Shown: positions 23,061 to 33,528, numbered from the stretch's first letter. The stretch: DNA of 64,000 nucleotides from Martelella endophytica (GCF_000960975.1 NZ_CP010803.1:4061818-4125817), one strand, 5' to 3'. Notes: generated by a model from the letters alone, not told the origin. Numbers and translations are program-made.

Positions 23061-23593
23061 CCCTGCAGCCCTTGCCCCTTCTCGCCTGCCTTCTCATCCT
23101 TGCCGCCTGTGACGGCATGGACCACCAGCCGCGCTATGACGATTATGAGGAAAGCTCGCTCTTCTCCGATGGCAAGGCGCTCCAGCATCCGCCGCAGGGC
23201 ACCGTCTCGCGCAGCGCCCCGGCCCAAACCGCCGCGCTTCAGACCCGCCCGCCGATGGACCGGGCGTTGCTGGAGCGGGGGCAGGAGCGCTACGCGATCT
23301 TCTGCGTGCCGTGTCACGATCCCGCCGGCTACGGCCATGGCCGCATCCCCTCGCGCGGCTTTCCCGCCCCGCCGAGCTTCCATTCCGAACGTCTGCGCAA
23401 CGTCGATCCGCGTCATATCGTGGATGTCATCACCGAAGGCTATGGCGTGATGTATTCCTATGCCGGCCGCGTGCCGCCACGCGACCGATGGGCAATCGCG
23501 GCCTATGTCAAGGCGCTGCAGCTCAGCCAGGATGCGCCGGAGCGGCTGCTATCGGCGGAAGACCGGCAAAAGCTTGCGGAGGCGCGGCCATGA
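23057..23593 (+). CDS. actE: Alternative complex III subunit E, monohaem cytochrome c lipoprotein
   Basis: A 178-residue protein. The N-terminus carries a lipobox (LLILAAC), so it is likely anchored in the periplasm by lipid. A single haem site, CVPCH, lies near residue 88, and MYSY may supply the axial Met. ActE is the electron exit of ACIII toward the oxidase. It overlaps both neighbours by 4 nt. Confidence 0.9.
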   Translation: MTLQPLPLLACLLILAACDGMDHQPRYDDYEESSLFSDGKALQHPPQGTVSRSAPAQTAALQTRPPMDRALLERGQERYAIFCVPCHDPAGYGHGRIPSRGFPAPPSFHSERLRNVDPRHIVDVITEGYGVMYSYAGRVPPRDRWAIAAYVKALQLSQDAPERLLSAEDRQKLAEARP

Positions 23594-24570
23594 CCCTTCG
23601 ACCAACCGCTCCGTTGATCCGCCTGATTGCCGGCCTGCTGCTGTTGGCGGTCGCCGGATTGCTGATCGCCGACCGGCCGGAACCAGGCCTCGCCGGCCTG
23701 CTGACGGCCAGCGTTTTCGCGAGCGCCATCCCGATCGGCGCTGCCTTCCTGCTGCTCGGCATGGCGCTCACTGGCGGGCGCTGGCAGCGCGAGTTCGCCG
23801 GGGCGACGGACGGTCTCGCCCGGCTTGCGCCGATCTTCGTCGCCTTTCTGCCGCTGCTACTGTTCTCGCCAGCGCTCTATGGCTGGCAGGGGATGGAGCG
23901 CGACTCCACGTTCCGTGCTCTGTTTCTCAACGAATGGTCCTATGCGCTCGTAACGATCGGCCTCCTGCTGGCACTGCTGATCGCGCCATGGTGCGCGACG
24001 CGCTCCCGCGCCACAGCGGCCGTTGCCCTCATCCTGTTCGTCATCCTGCAGGGGCTGGCGACAAGTCTGTGGCTGATGCCGCTCGCGCCGGGCTATTTTT
24101 CCTCCGGCTTCGCGCTCTATGTGCTGTCGCTCCAGGTCAGTATCGCGCTCTGCCTGCTCGTGCTTTCAGCCCCTGCAGCGCGCACGCCGCTCTCCGGCAC
24201 GCTGCTGCTGGTCGCCGTGCTGTTCTGGCTCTATTTCGCCTACATCCAGTATTTCGTGTCCTGGAACGTCAATTCCGCCGCGGGGCTCGAATGGTTCGAA
24301 CCGCGCAGCGCGGGGCTCTGGCGCTATGTCGAATACCTGCTGGCAGCAAGCGGCGCAGTGCCCGCAGCGCTGCTGCTCTTCCCCCCGATCCGCCAGTCGC
24401 GACGCTGGGCGGTGGCGCTCGCCGCCATCATCCTCGCCGGCAAGATAGTCGAATGCCTCTGGCTTGCACTTCCCGGCCGCGGCGGCCTTGCCGTAGCATT
24501 CCTTTCCGGCGCGGGCCTGATGCTCGCGGCAAGCGCCGGGTTTCGCCTGCCACGGGAGGCCGGGCCATGA
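23590..24570 (+). CDS. ActF-like multispanning membrane protein of the ACIII operon
   Basis: A 326-residue protein with about ten hydrophobic segments and few charged residues. The position after actE and the segment FAYIQYFVSWNVN followed by GLWRYVEYLL agree with ActF, the second large membrane subunit of ACIII. It is shorter than the NrfD-like ActF of some bacteria, so the assignment is by context plus pattern. The start overlaps actE by 4 nt (ATGA). Confidence 0.75.
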   Translation: MTLRPTAPLIRLIAGLLLLAVAGLLIADRPEPGLAGLLTASVFASAIPIGAAFLLLGMALTGGRWQREFAGATDGLARLAPIFVAFLPLLLFSPALYGWQGMERDSTFRALFLNEWSYALVTIGLLLALLIAPWCATRSRATAAVALILFVILQGLATSLWLMPLAPGYFSSGFALYVLSLQVSIALCLLVLSAPAARTPLSGTLLLVAVLFWLYFAYIQYFVSWNVNSAAGLEWFEPRSAGLWRYVEYLLAASGAVPAALLLFPPIRQSRRWAVALAAIILAGKIVECLWLALPGRGGLAVAFLSGAGLMLAASAGFRLPREAGP

Positions 24571-24935
24571 GCGAGAACAATAAAGGCGCCAAGTATGAAC
24601 AGCGCGATGTCTCCGTCCGCATGGTCCTTTATGCCGGCGCCATCCTCGTGGTCTTCGTGGCCGTGTCGCTGGCCTTCGTCGCTTTCCTCACCGGCCTTTT
24701 CAGCGTGCCGGATCGCGAACCGACGCCCGTCCGGACCGCCGAAAGGCCCGTCGCCGGCCCACGGCTGGAAGTCTATCCGAAGGCCGATCTTGACGCGCTG
24801 AACGCAAACAACCGACGCCTTGTCGAAACCTACGGCCGCAGCGAGGACGGCCGCATCCGCATTCCCGCCGCTCGCGCCATCGACATCCTCGCCGACCGCG
24901 GCTGGCCGAACGATACCAATGGAGATGGCCGATGA
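24567..24935 (+). CDS. Small single-span membrane protein in ACIII/caa3 operon
   Basis: A 122-residue protein with one transmembrane helix (MVLYAGAILVVFVAVSLAFVAF) near residues 19-40 and a periplasmic C-terminal part containing RIPAARAIDILADRGWP. That last motif is common in small proteins next to SCO and cytochrome oxidase genes in Proteobacteria; its role is unknown. ATGA overlaps join it to both neighbours. Confidence 0.75.
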   Translation: MSENNKGAKYEQRDVSVRMVLYAGAILVVFVAVSLAFVAFLTGLFSVPDREPTPVRTAERPVAGPRLEVYPKADLDALNANNRRLVETYGRSEDGRIRIPAARAIDILADRGWPNDTNGDGR

Positions 24936-25738
24936 CGAAGCTCCCGTTCCTGGCATTGCTCCTCGCGCTTCTAGCCGTTCCAGCACTCGCCGCCCGCGAC
25001 GCCAATTTCGACCCGTTCGGGCTTGCGGGCATTGACGAGCGGCCGGACGCCGAGATCCCCCTCGATCTGCCTTTCCGGAACGCCGACGGCGAGACGGTGA
25101 CGCTCGCCGAACTTGCCGACGGAAAGCCGATCGTGCTGGTCCCGGTTCTGCACGACTGCCCGAACATCTGCGGCGTGACGCTGTCGGGCGTCATGCAGGC
25201 GATCCGGGCGCAGGAATTCAAGCCGGGCGAGGATTTCACCATGATCGCCTTCGGCATCGATCCGGCCGAAGGGCCGGAGGTTGCCCGCGCCGATCTCGCA
25301 GTGCTGCAAAAATCCTTCCCGGACATCGATATGACCGGCGTTTACGCGACGACCGGCACGAAGGAGAACATCCGCGCGGTCACCGATGCGCTCGGCTATC
25401 GCTATGCCTATGACGAGCGCATCAGCCAGTACGCCCATGTCGCCGCCACCGCCTTCCTGACCCGCGACGGCCATTTGAGCCGCTGGATCTATGGCCTCAC
25501 GCCGCAGCCGACCGACATGAAGCTGGCGCTGACGGAGGCCGGCGAAGGCAGGATTGGCGACTGGGGCGACCAGATCCTGCTGCTCTGCTACCACTATGAC
25601 CCCGTCACCGGCCGCTATGGCTCGCTGGTGCAATCCATGCTGAGGATCGGCGGCGGACTGACGGCGCTCGCGGGCGGCGGACTGATCGCGGTGGCGCTGG
25701 TGCGCGAGCGCCGGAAGCGGAAGGAGGCAGCGGAATGA
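24932..25738 (+). CDS. SCO1/SenC-family copper chaperone for the oxidase CuA site
   Basis: A 268-residue protein with an N-terminal signal peptide (FLALLLALLAVPALA), a thioredoxin-like SCO domain with the copper ligands CPNIC near residue 76 and the distal His in QYAHVAATAF, and a C-terminal hydrophobic anchor followed by a basic tail. SCO proteins deliver copper to the CuA centre of subunit II, which is encoded next. ATGA overlaps on both sides. Confidence 0.92.
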   Translation: MTKLPFLALLLALLAVPALAARDANFDPFGLAGIDERPDAEIPLDLPFRNADGETVTLAELADGKPIVLVPVLHDCPNICGVTLSGVMQAIRAQEFKPGEDFTMIAFGIDPAEGPEVARADLAVLQKSFPDIDMTGVYATTGTKENIRAVTDALGYRYAYDERISQYAHVAATAFLTRDGHLSRWIYGLTPQPTDMKLALTEAGEGRIGDWGDQILLLCYHYDPVTGRYGSLVQSMLRIGGGLTALAGGGLIAVALVRERRKRKEAAE

Positions 25739-26679
25739 GCGATTTCATCGCGCTCTGGCCACAATCCGCCTCCGCCTATAGCGGCCGGATCGACCTTTTG
25801 ATGTGGGTGTTCACGGCGCTCGTCGTGGCGCTCTCGGCGCCGGTCTTCATCCTGATCGCCTATTATGCCTGGAAATACCGTGCCGGCCGCAAGGCGGACC
25901 GCAGCGACCGGGTCAACCGCAACACTTTGCTGGAGATCTCCTGGGCGCTGATCCCTTTCATCCTGATCGTCATCCTTTTCGTCTGGTCGACGCGGATGTT
26001 CTTCACCGTCCATCAGCCGCCGCCGGATGCGATGGAGATCAACGTCGTCGCCAAGCAGTGGATGTGGAAATTCGAGCATGCCGGCGGCCAGCGCGAGATC
26101 GACGAACTGCATGTCCCGGTCGGCGAGCCCGTGCGCCTGTCGATGGCCTCGCAGGATGTGATCCACAGCCTCTACATTCCGGCGCTGCGGCTGAAGCAGG
26201 ATGTGGTTCCCGGCCGCTATACCTCGCTCTGGTTCACAGCCGATAAGCCCGGCACCTACCACCTCACCTGCGCGGAATTCTGCGGCGCCGACCATTCGGA
26301 GATGACCGGCCGTTTCATCGTCATGGAAAAACCCGCCTTCGCCGCCTGGCTGGAACAGGCGGGAACCGATGCGTCGCTGGCGGCGGAGGGCGAAAAACTC
26401 TTCCGCAGCAATGGTTGCAGCGGTTGCCACGGCCCCGCCGCCACCGTGAAGGCGCCCGATCTCGAAGGGCTTTACGGCAGCCCGGTTCCGCTTGCCGACG
26501 GCAGCATGGTGACGGCCGATGACCAGTATATCCGCGACAGCATCCTGTTGCCGCAATCCGAGATCGCCGCCGGCTATCCGCCGATCATGCCGACATTCAA
26601 GAACGTGCTGAGCGAGGACGAGGTGATGAAGCTCGTCGCCTATATCAAGTCGCTCGCCACGACGGAGGACACGCCGTGA
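25735..26679 (+). CDS. ctaC: caa3-type cytochrome c oxidase subunit II with fused cytochrome c
   Basis: A 314-residue protein. Two transmembrane helices (about residues 22-45 and 65-88) are followed by the cupredoxin CuA domain with [12 protein letters not shown] supplying the Cys, Cys, His and Met ligands. A C-terminal cytochrome c domain has CSGCH near residue 224 and a later Met (PPIMPTF). The fused haem defines the caa3 class, which takes electrons directly from its donor complex. It overlaps sco and ctaD by 4 nt. Confidence 0.95.
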   Translation: MSDFIALWPQSASAYSGRIDLLMWVFTALVVALSAPVFILIAYYAWKYRAGRKADRSDRVNRNTLLEISWALIPFILIVILFVWSTRMFFTVHQPPPDAMEINVVAKQWMWKFEHAGGQREIDELHVPVGEPVRLSMASQDVIHSLYIPALRLKQDVVPGRYTSLWFTADKPGTYHLTCAEFCGADHSEMTGRFIVMEKPAFAAWLEQAGTDASLAAEGEKLFRSNGCSGCHGPAATVKAPDLEGLYGSPVPLADGSMVTADDQYIRDSILLPQSEIAAGYPPIMPTFKNVLSEDEVMKLVAYIKSLATTEDTP

Positions 26680-28280
26680 CCGCCAACCCGCCAAGCTATC
26701 TCAATGCCGGCCATACCATCCGCTCCTGGCTGCTGACGACCGATCACAAGCGCATCGCCGTTCTCTATCTGGTTTCGGTGACCTTCTTCTTCCTGGTCGG
26801 CGGGGCAGCCGCCGGGCTGGTGCGCGCCGACCTTTTGACGCCCGAAGGCGATTTGCTGACCAATGAGGGCTATAACCGCGCCTTCACGCTGCACGGCGTC
26901 ATCATGGTCTGGTTCTTCCTGATCCCGTCAATCCCCAATGTCTTTGGCAATTTCCTGATCCCGCTGATGATCGGGGCGCGCGATCTCGCCTTTCCCAGGC
27001 TGAACCTTCTGAGCTGGTACATCTATATCCTCGGCGGCCTGTTCACGTTGATCGTGCTGCTTGTCGGCGGCGTCGATACCGGCTGGACCTTCTATACGCC
27101 GTTGTCATCGATGTTCTCGAACGGCAATGTCGTGCTGGTTGCCGCCGCCGTGTTCATCGTCGGCTTTTCGTCGATCTTGACCGGCCTCAACTTCATCGTC
27201 ACCATCCACAGGCTGCGCGCGCCCGGCATGGGCTGGGGACGCATGCCGCTGTTCGTCTGGTCACACTACGCCACCTCGATCATCCTGGTGCTGGCAACGC
27301 CGGTGCTGTCGATCACGCTGGTGCTGATTGCGGCCGAACGGCTGTTCGGCCTCGGCATCTTCGATCCGTCACTCGGCGGCGATCCGCTGCTGTTCCAGCA
27401 TCTCTTCTGGTTCTACAGCCACCCGGCGGTCTACATCATGGTGCTGCCGGCGCTCGGCGTTATCAGCGAACTTGTGGCCGCCGCCGCCCGCAAGCCGGTC
27501 TTCGGCTACAGCTTCGTCGCCGGCTCATCGATTGCGATCGCGATCATCGGCTTCTTCGTCTGGGGCCACCACATGTTCGTCTCCGGTCAGTCGATGTATG
27601 CAAGCGCGGTGTTCTCGTTTCTGAGCCTCGCCGTCGCTGTTCCCTCCGGCATCAAGGTCTACAACTGGACGGCGACGCTCTACAAAGGCAATATCCTGCT
27701 CGATCCGCCCTTCCTGTTCGCCATGTCCTTCATCGGGCTCTTCGTCGTCGGCGGGCTGACGGGGCTGGCGCTGGCGATGCTCTCCATCGACGTGCATGTC
27801 CACGACACCTATTTCGTCGTCGCCCACTTCCACTACATCATGGTCGGCGGCACGATCTCGGCCTATTTCGGCGCGCTGCATTTCTGGTGGCCGAAGATGT
27901 TTGGGAGGATGTACCCGCTCACCTGGGGCCGGATCACCGCGGCCACGATCTTCTTCGGCTTCAACCTGACATTTTTTCCGCAGTTCATCCTCGGTTTTCT
28001 CGGCATGCCGCGGCGCTACCACGTCTATGCGCCGGAGTTCCAGACGCTGCATGTCCTCTCGTCCGCAGGCTCCACCCTGCTCGGCTTAGCCTACCTGCTG
28101 CCCTTCGTCTATCTCGGCTATTCGCTCGTCGCTGGCAAGCGCGCGAGCGCCAATCCCTGGGGCGCGACCGGGCTCGAATGGACGGTACCCTCGCCGCCGC
28201 CGAAGCATAATTTCGTCGAGATACCGACCGTCACCGGCAGGCCCTACGATTATCCGGTCGACAAGGAGGACAGAAGATGA
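26676..28280 (+). CDS. ctaD: caa3-type cytochrome c oxidase subunit I
   Basis: A 534-residue haem-copper oxidase core subunit with twelve hydrophobic helices. Haem and CuB ligands are visible in [30 protein letters not shown] and [14 protein letters not shown]. The helix VI motif is YSHPAVY, without the Glu of A1 oxidases, which places it in the A2 subfamily where Tyr-Ser replaces Glu in the D channel. It reduces oxygen to water and pumps protons. Start overlaps ctaC by 4 nt. Confidence 0.96.
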   Translation: MTANPPSYLNAGHTIRSWLLTTDHKRIAVLYLVSVTFFFLVGGAAAGLVRADLLTPEGDLLTNEGYNRAFTLHGVIMVWFFLIPSIPNVFGNFLIPLMIGARDLAFPRLNLLSWYIYILGGLFTLIVLLVGGVDTGWTFYTPLSSMFSNGNVVLVAAAVFIVGFSSILTGLNFIVTIHRLRAPGMGWGRMPLFVWSHYATSIILVLATPVLSITLVLIAAERLFGLGIFDPSLGGDPLLFQHLFWFYSHPAVYIMVLPALGVISELVAAAARKPVFGYSFVAGSSIAIAIIGFFVWGHHMFVSGQSMYASAVFSFLSLAVAVPSGIKVYNWTATLYKGNILLDPPFLFAMSFIGLFVVGGLTGLALAMLSIDVHVHDTYFVVAHFHYIMVGGTISAYFGALHFWWPKMFGRMYPLTWGRITAATIFFGFNLTFFPQFILGFLGMPRRYHVYAPEFQTLHVLSSAGSTLLGLAYLLPFVYLGYSLVAGKRASANPWGATGLEWTVPSPPPKHNFVEIPTVTGRPYDYPVDKEDRR

Positions 28281-28915
28281 CCGAGGATCTGCCGCGCCTG
28301 AAGGAGCCCTACAGCACGCGCGGGCAGCAGCGCGAGGCCGACATGCTCGGCGTGTACCTGTTTCTCGCAAGCGAGATCATGCTGTTCGGCGGCCTGTTCG
28401 CCGTGATCTTTATCGCCCATTTCCTCCACCCGGAAGAATTTGTCGCGGCATCGAAGAAGATGCATGTGGCGATCGGTACCGCCAACACGATGATCCTGTT
28501 GACATCGAGTGCTCTGGTGGCGATCGCGGTAAAGGCGGCGCGTGCCGGCCATGCCCGGCCGGTCTGGCGCTGCCTTGCGCTTTCGGCACTGCTCGGCGTC
28601 GCCTTCCTCGGCCTCAAGGCCTATGAATACTGGAGCGAATATCAGGATGGCCTGCTGCCTTTGCCGGGCGCCCGAACCGATTTCACCTCTCCCCGCGAGC
28701 ATCTGTTCATGAACATCTACCTGATCGCAACCTCGCTCCATGCACTGCATCTGACGATCGGCATCGTGGTGCTGAGCCTGTTCGCATGGCTCGTCCGTTC
28801 CCGACGCGTGAAGCTCCCGGCAGGCGCCACGGCCACCGAGACGGCGGCGACCTACTGGCATCTGGTCGACATCATCTGGATCTTCCTGTTTCCCGTCCTC
28901 TACCTCGCGCGGTGA
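28277..28915 (+). CDS. ctaE: Cytochrome c oxidase subunit III
   Basis: A 212-residue protein with five hydrophobic helices. It shows [16 protein letters not shown] near residue 31, the central [10 protein letters not shown] segment and the closing [19 protein letters not shown], all signatures of subunit III in its short five-helix form. It overlaps ctaD by 4 nt. Confidence 0.93.
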   Translation: MTEDLPRLKEPYSTRGQQREADMLGVYLFLASEIMLFGGLFAVIFIAHFLHPEEFVAASKKMHVAIGTANTMILLTSSALVAIAVKAARAGHARPVWRCLALSALLGVAFLGLKAYEYWSEYQDGLLPLPGARTDFTSPREHLFMNIYLIATSLHALHLTIGIVVLSLFAWLVRSRRVKLPAGATATETAATYWHLVDIIWIFLFPVLYLAR

Positions 28916-28920
28916 TCGCT

Positions 28921-29193
28921 ATGCGCCAATATCTGCAGACCTCCGTTATCTGGCTGCTCCTCGCCCTCCTGCTGGGCCTGACGGTGCTGGCAAGCCATGT
29001 GCTCACCGGCCCCGTCAGCCTGTTCGCAGGCCTGTTCATCGCGGCGATGAAGGCGGGACTTGTCCTCTGGTTCTTCATGGGCATGCGCCACGAGACGCCG
29101 ATGATCCGCCTATTCGGCACAGGAGCGCTGTTCTGGCTTGCAGCACTGCTTCTACTCAGCTTCATCGACTATCTGTCGCGGGGTGCCGTCTGA
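28921..29193 (+). CDS. Cytochrome c oxidase subunit IV-like protein
   Basis: A 90-residue protein with three hydrophobic helices and the motif AGLFIAAMKAGLVLWFFMGMRHE, typical of small prokaryotic subunit IV (CyoD/CtaF-like). A GTG at 28912 is also in frame and would overlap the ctaE stop in the GTGA manner seen elsewhere in the operon; I give the ATG at 28921. It ends the respiratory operon. Confidence 0.8.
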   Translation: MRQYLQTSVIWLLLALLLGLTVLASHVLTGPVSLFAGLFIAAMKAGLVLWFFMGMRHETPMIRLFGTGALFWLAALLLLSFIDYLSRGAV

Positions 29194-29209
29194 CGGGAAG
29201 GGCCTGCTT

Positions 29210-29234
29210 GAAACAAAATACGCCGAAAGGTGTT
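29210..29234 (+). promoter_or_regulatory. Near-consensus EcfG-type promoter (GAAAC-N17-GTT)
   Basis: GAAAC (29210-29214) with one mismatch to GGAAC, 17 nt, then GTT (29232-29234), about 62 bp before the DUF4396 gene. Confidence 0.5.
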
Positions 29235-29295
29235 CGGTCACTAAACAGCTTGTTCAATCGAACCTCGCCCGCAGCAAACAGAAAGGAACGATCCC

Positions 29296-30027
29296 GTGCC
29301 TGTCTGGATCCATATTCTCTCCATTCTTTCGCTGATCGTCGCGATCGCCTGTGCCTTCATCATCGCGCTCGACCTAAACCGTCATCCGCAGCACATGTGG
29401 ATCATGAACCTCGTCTGGCCGCTGGTGGCGCTTTTCGGTTCCGTGGCCGCGCTCTGGGCTTATTTCCGCTATGGCCGGCTCGCAACAGCCGCCGCGCACC
29501 ACGAGGCGATGGAGCACGGCCGAAAGCCACCGAGCCAGACCGAGACGCCATTTTCGGCCATGGTCGGCAAGGGAGCGGCCCATTGCGGCAGCGGCTGCGC
29601 GCTGGGCGACCTGATAGCCGAATGGCTGGCCTTCTTCGTGCCGGCGGTAGCCGTCTGGTTCGGCTGGCAGACGATCTTTGCGGAGAAGATGTTCGCCGTC
29701 TGGGTGCTGGACTATTTCTTCGCCTTCTCGCTCGGCGTCGTGTTCCAGTATTTCACGATCAAGCCGATGCGCGGCCTGTCTGTCGGCCAAGGCATCATCC
29801 AGGCGATCAAGGCCGACTTCCTGTCGTTGACGGCCTGGCAGGTCGGCATGTACGGCTTCATGGCCTTCGCCCAGTTCTTCCTCTTCCGCCACCTCCTCGG
29901 CATCAAGCTGGAGGTCCCGACCGTCGAGTTCTGGTTCATGATGCAGATCGCCATGTGGGCCGGCTTCGCCACCGCCTATCCGGTCAACTGGTGGCTGCTT
30001 TCGAGAGGCATCAAGGAGAAGATGTGA
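29296..30027 (+). CDS. DUF4396-domain membrane protein
   Basis: A 243-residue protein starting at GTG with AAAGGAACG upstream. Two N-terminal hydrophobic helices are followed by a Cys-rich spot (HCGSGCALGD, near residue 96) and about five further helices, with GMYGFMAFAQFFLF and FWFMMQIAMWAGFATAYPVNWWL near the end. This agrees with DUF4396, a membrane domain often found beside copper or respiratory genes. Function unknown. Confidence 0.8.
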   Translation: MPVWIHILSILSLIVAIACAFIIALDLNRHPQHMWIMNLVWPLVALFGSVAALWAYFRYGRLATAAAHHEAMEHGRKPPSQTETPFSAMVGKGAAHCGSGCALGDLIAEWLAFFVPAVAVWFGWQTIFAEKMFAVWVLDYFFAFSLGVVFQYFTIKPMRGLSVGQGIIQAIKADFLSLTAWQVGMYGFMAFAQFFLFRHLLGIKLEVPTVEFWFMMQIAMWAGFATAYPVNWWLLSRGIKEKM

Positions 30028-30128
30028 TCGCAAGGCCCGAAGCTTTTTTGCACGATCAGGGCTGGCGCGATATGAACGGCCAATGGCCCTGACGAATCCT
30101 TGGCCCGACCAGCGCGACAGGAACCCGC

Positions 30129-33100
30129 ATGACGCTCACTCCAAGAACCTTCCTGACTGTCGGCGTAAGCGCCTCGGCGCGGGATATTGCCGCCGTGGAG
30201 CGCTTCTTTCGGGGCCTGCCGCAAGACCATGATATGGCATTTGTGCTCCTGATCCACCACCACAAGGAAGCGGGAGACCTGGTCGAGACCCTGCGCAGCC
30301 TGACGTCGATGCGGGTGATGAAGGCAGAGGATGGCCAGCAGCTGGAGAAGCACAACGTCTATCTCGCCACTGAAGATACCTCGCTTTCGATCCGGGACGG
30401 CGCCTTCTGCCAGCTGCCGCCCTCGGAGACCTCCGACCTGCGCCCCGCCGATACGCTGTTGAGTTCCATCGCAAAGGACCAGGGCGATCATGCCGCCGCG
30501 GTGATCCTCTCGGTCCCGGATGGCATGCTCGGCGCCAAGGCGATCAAGGAACAGGGCGGCCTCACTCTCGCGCAGACGAGTGATACTTCATCGGCAAAAT
30601 CAGGGTTCTTCCGCAACGCGCTGCGCGAAAGCGTGATCGACATCACTGACGATGCCGCGAGCATGGGCCAGCGGCTCGCCGACTACGCCCGCGGGTTTGT
30701 CCTGCTCGCCGATCTCGAACGCGACGACGATCACATCGACCGCATTCTCGATGCCGCTCGCCTGTCGATATGTTCGGTGCTGAAGGAACATACCGGACAC
30801 GACTTTTCGGGCTACAAGACCAAGACCTTCCTGCGCCGCGTCCGTCGCCGCATGCAGCTGAAGAATATCGAAAAGATCGATGACTATCTCGATTTCTTTC
30901 AGAAGGAAAAGGAGGAGGTCGACGCCTTCTATCGCGACCTGCTGATCAATGTCACGAGCTTCTTCCGTGATGCCAGGGCGTTTGAGATCCTCGCAAGCGA
31001 CGTCCTGCCGCGCATCTTCAAGAGCAAGGGCGCTTCCGACAGCGTCCGCATTTGGGTGCCGGGATGCGCGACCGGCGAGGAGGTCTATTCGATCGCCATT
31101 CTGGTGCGGGAATACCTGAACGCGCATGACGGGCCGAAGCCGCGCATCCAGATCTTTGCAACCGATATCGATGAGGACGCGCTGACGATCGCGCGGGCCG
31201 GCCGCTATCCGGAAATCCTGCTCGAGGGCGTATCCGCGGAACGCCGGCGCCGGTTCTTCAACCGTGACGGCAACACCTATGTGGTCAAGAACGACATCCG
31301 CGAACTGTGTATCTTTTCGCCGCACAGCGTCATCCAGGACCCGCCCTATTCACGCATGGAGCTTGTGTCCTGCCGCAACCTGCTGATCTATTTCGGCCCG
31401 GAGCTACAGAACCGGGTGATCCCGACCTTCCATTATGCGCTCAAGCCTACCGGCTATCTGTTTCTCGGTACATCCGAAAGCGTCGGCCGCCACAGCGATC
31501 TCTTCACGCCGGTGGACAAGCGCAACCGCATCTATCAGGCAAGCCCCTACGCCAACCCGACCAGCCATCTGCGCCATTTCTTCGGCGAAACGCCTGGCGT
31601 GACGCGCAATATCAGCGGACGCGGAGAGAGCCGTCGCTCGTCGAGCTTCGCGCTGACGACAAATGTCGAAAAGCAGGTGCTGGAACACTTCTCCCCGCCC
31701 CATGTCGTCACCGACAAAGATGGCGACATCGTCTACTATTCCGCCCGCACCGGACAGTTCCTCGAGGCCCAGCAGGGCCTGCCCAACCGCCAATTGCTGG
31801 CGATGGCGAAATACGGTCTGCGGCTTGAGCTGAGGGCCGCCTTCGCAGAGGCGGTAGCCCGCGGCGAAAGGGTTGTTCGTGAAAACGTCGCATTCGAGCA
31901 GGCCGGAGACCGCGCGAAGATCGTGCGGATCACCGTCGAGCCCCTAAGTCACGAAAAGGACGTCGCCGACCCGCTCTATCTGGTGCTTTTCGAGACGACC
32001 GGCACCAAGCCCGAACTTTCCGACCGGCAAACGCCGCCGCCCGGTGCCGACGCGATCGCGGGACTGGAGCGCGAACTCCAGGAAACGCGCGAGCGCATGC
32101 ACTCAACCATCGAGGAATACGAGACGGCGCTTGAGGAGTTGAAGTCCTCCTACGAAGAACTGATGTCGGTGAACGAGGAGGCGCAATCGACGAACGAGGA
32201 GCTCGAAGCCTCCAAGGAGGAAATGCAGTCGCTGAACGAGGAACTGGGCACGATCAATGCTGAGCTCAACAGCAAGATTGAGGAGCTCGGCCAGGTCAAC
32301 AACGACCTGAAACACCTCTTCGCCAGCACCGAGATCGCCACGATCTTTCTCGACAAAAGCCTTGTCGTTCGGAATTTCACGCCTGCGGCGAGCGTTCATT
32401 TCAACCTCAGAAGCCACGACGTCGGCAGGCCCCTCACCGAGCTGTCGAGCACGCTCGATTATCCCGACCTCGCAGACGACCTCGCGACGGTTCTGAGAAC
32501 GGAAACCGGGCTTGAAAGACATATCCCGCAGGATGGCGGCGCGCGGACCTATCTCGCCCGCATCCTGCCGTACCGCACTGCCGACGGCACAACCGACGGC
32601 GCCGTGTTCACACTCACCGACATCACCAATCTCAAGGAAGCGGAAGCGCATCAACAGGTGCTGATCTCCGAGCTCAATCACCGGGTCAAGAACATGCTGG
32701 CGGTTGTCTCGGCCGTGGCCGACCAGATGCTCGATTCCTCTTCGTCCATGGAGCAGTACCACAGAGCACTGATCGGACGGCTCGATGCCATGTCGCGCGC
32801 CTATGTGCTGCTGTCGCGCGAGCAATGGCGCCAGGCCTCGATCCGCCAGATTCTGACGGCCGGACTTGAACCCATCAGCCTGCCACGGATCATCCTAGAC
32901 GGCCCGGAGCTGAAAGTCGCGCCGGAAACCAGCCTGGCGCTTGGCATGGTGGTTCACGAGTTGGCGACGAATGCGGCCAAATACGGCGCACTCAGCACCA
33001 ACGACGGCACGGTCGAAATCTCCTGGCTGGTCGGCGACGGCCAATTCCAGATGAACTGGCACGAAAAATGCGAGGTTTCGATCGACCCGCCCGAAAGCCA

Positions 33101-33236
33101 TGGCTTCGGCAGCAGCCTCATCAAGGGCGAGATCTCGTACCGCCTCGGCGGGACCTTCGAGACCGAATATGCCCCCTCTGGGCTGATCGCCACGATCCGC
33201 ATACCGTTCGAAAAGCTGAATGCCGCTGAGGAATAG
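30129..33236 (+). CDS. CheB-CheR-PAS-HWE hybrid histidine kinase
   Basis: A 1035-residue cytoplasmic protein. Residues 1-180 resemble a CheB methylesterase domain, but the catalytic Ser motif is degraded (VGVSASARDI). Residues about 210-475 are CheR methyltransferase (LINVTSFFRD, WVPGCATGEEVYSIA, SCRNLLIYF). A long coiled coil follows (about 645-730), then a PAS domain, then an HWE kinase: phospho-acceptor His in LNHRVKNMLAVV, N-box HELATNAAKYGALS, and the NWHEKC motif. HWE kinases commonly feed the PhyR general-stress pathway in alphaproteobacteria. The next plus-strand gene is a response regulator, its likely partner. Confidence 0.92.
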   Translation: MTLTPRTFLTVGVSASARDIAAVERFFRGLPQDHDMAFVLLIHHHKEAGDLVETLRSLTSMRVMKAEDGQQLEKHNVYLATEDTSLSIRDGAFCQLPPSETSDLRPADTLLSSIAKDQGDHAAAVILSVPDGMLGAKAIKEQGGLTLAQTSDTSSAKSGFFRNALRESVIDITDDAASMGQRLADYARGFVLLADLERDDDHIDRILDAARLSICSVLKEHTGHDFSGYKTKTFLRRVRRRMQLKNIEKIDDYLDFFQKEKEEVDAFYRDLLINVTSFFRDARAFEILASDVLPRIFKSKGASDSVRIWVPGCATGEEVYSIAILVREYLNAHDGPKPRIQIFATDIDEDALTIARAGRYPEILLEGVSAERRRRFFNRDGNTYVVKNDIRELCIFSPHSVIQDPPYSRMELVSCRNLLIYFGPELQNRVIPTFHYALKPTGYLFLGTSESVGRHSDLFTPVDKRNRIYQASPYANPTSHLRHFFGETPGVTRNISGRGESRRSSSFALTTNVEKQVLEHFSPPHVVTDKDGDIVYYSARTGQFLEAQQGLPNRQLLAMAKYGLRLELRAAFAEAVARGERVVRENVAFEQAGDRAKIVRITVEPLSHEKDVADPLYLVLFETTGTKPELSDRQTPPPGADAIAGLERELQETRERMHSTIEEYETALEELKSSYEELMSVNEEAQSTNEELEASKEEMQSLNEELGTINAELNSKIEELGQVNNDLKHLFASTEIATIFLDKSLVVRNFTPAASVHFNLRSHDVGRPLTELSSTLDYPDLADDLATVLRTETGLERHIPQDGGARTYLARILPYRTADGTTDGAVFTLTDITNLKEAEAHQQVLISELNHRVKNMLAVVSAVADQMLDSSSSMEQYHRALIGRLDAMSRAYVLLSREQWRQASIRQILTAGLEPISLPRIILDGPELKVAPETSLALGMVVHELATNAAKYGALSTNDGTVEISWLVGDGQFQMNWHEKCEVSIDPPESHGFGSSLIKGEISYRLGGTFETEYAPSGLIATIRIPFEKLNAAEE

Positions 33237-33528
33237 GGCCTTCAGGCCGATCTTGCACAGGGGGGTATCTTTTGCCGGACAATGCGCCTATGCTCTTCGC
33301 CAAGGTTGCAACATCTATCCATGCCGGACAAGCACTTGCGAAACCCGCGAGCATGCATCCAAGGGAACAGCAACCGTTCCCGCGCGTGCTGTCCAGGAAG
33401 CCGGCCACTCCATCGAGACACCTGCTTTTTAGGAAAGTTCAGTCGCGAATGCGTTTGGATCACCGACCGTTTTCGGCTGGTGAGCCCTGCGTCGTGCATA
33501 CTGACATTCACCGAATTGGAGACCTCAG
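33237..33528. other. Intergenic region before the response regulator
   Basis: 292 bp with no gene. It has a perfect GGGAAC/GTTCCC inverted repeat (33363-33368 and 33376-33381). GGAAC at 33364 is followed after 17 nt by GTG, a one-mismatch EcfG-like site that is too weak to call. Confidence 0.4.

Noticed and set aside
33364..33388. EcfG-type promoter for the response regulator
   Set aside because: GGAAC is followed after 17 nt by GTG and not GTT, and lies within a GGGAAC/GTTCCC inverted repeat 140 bp upstream of the gene. Too weak to call.
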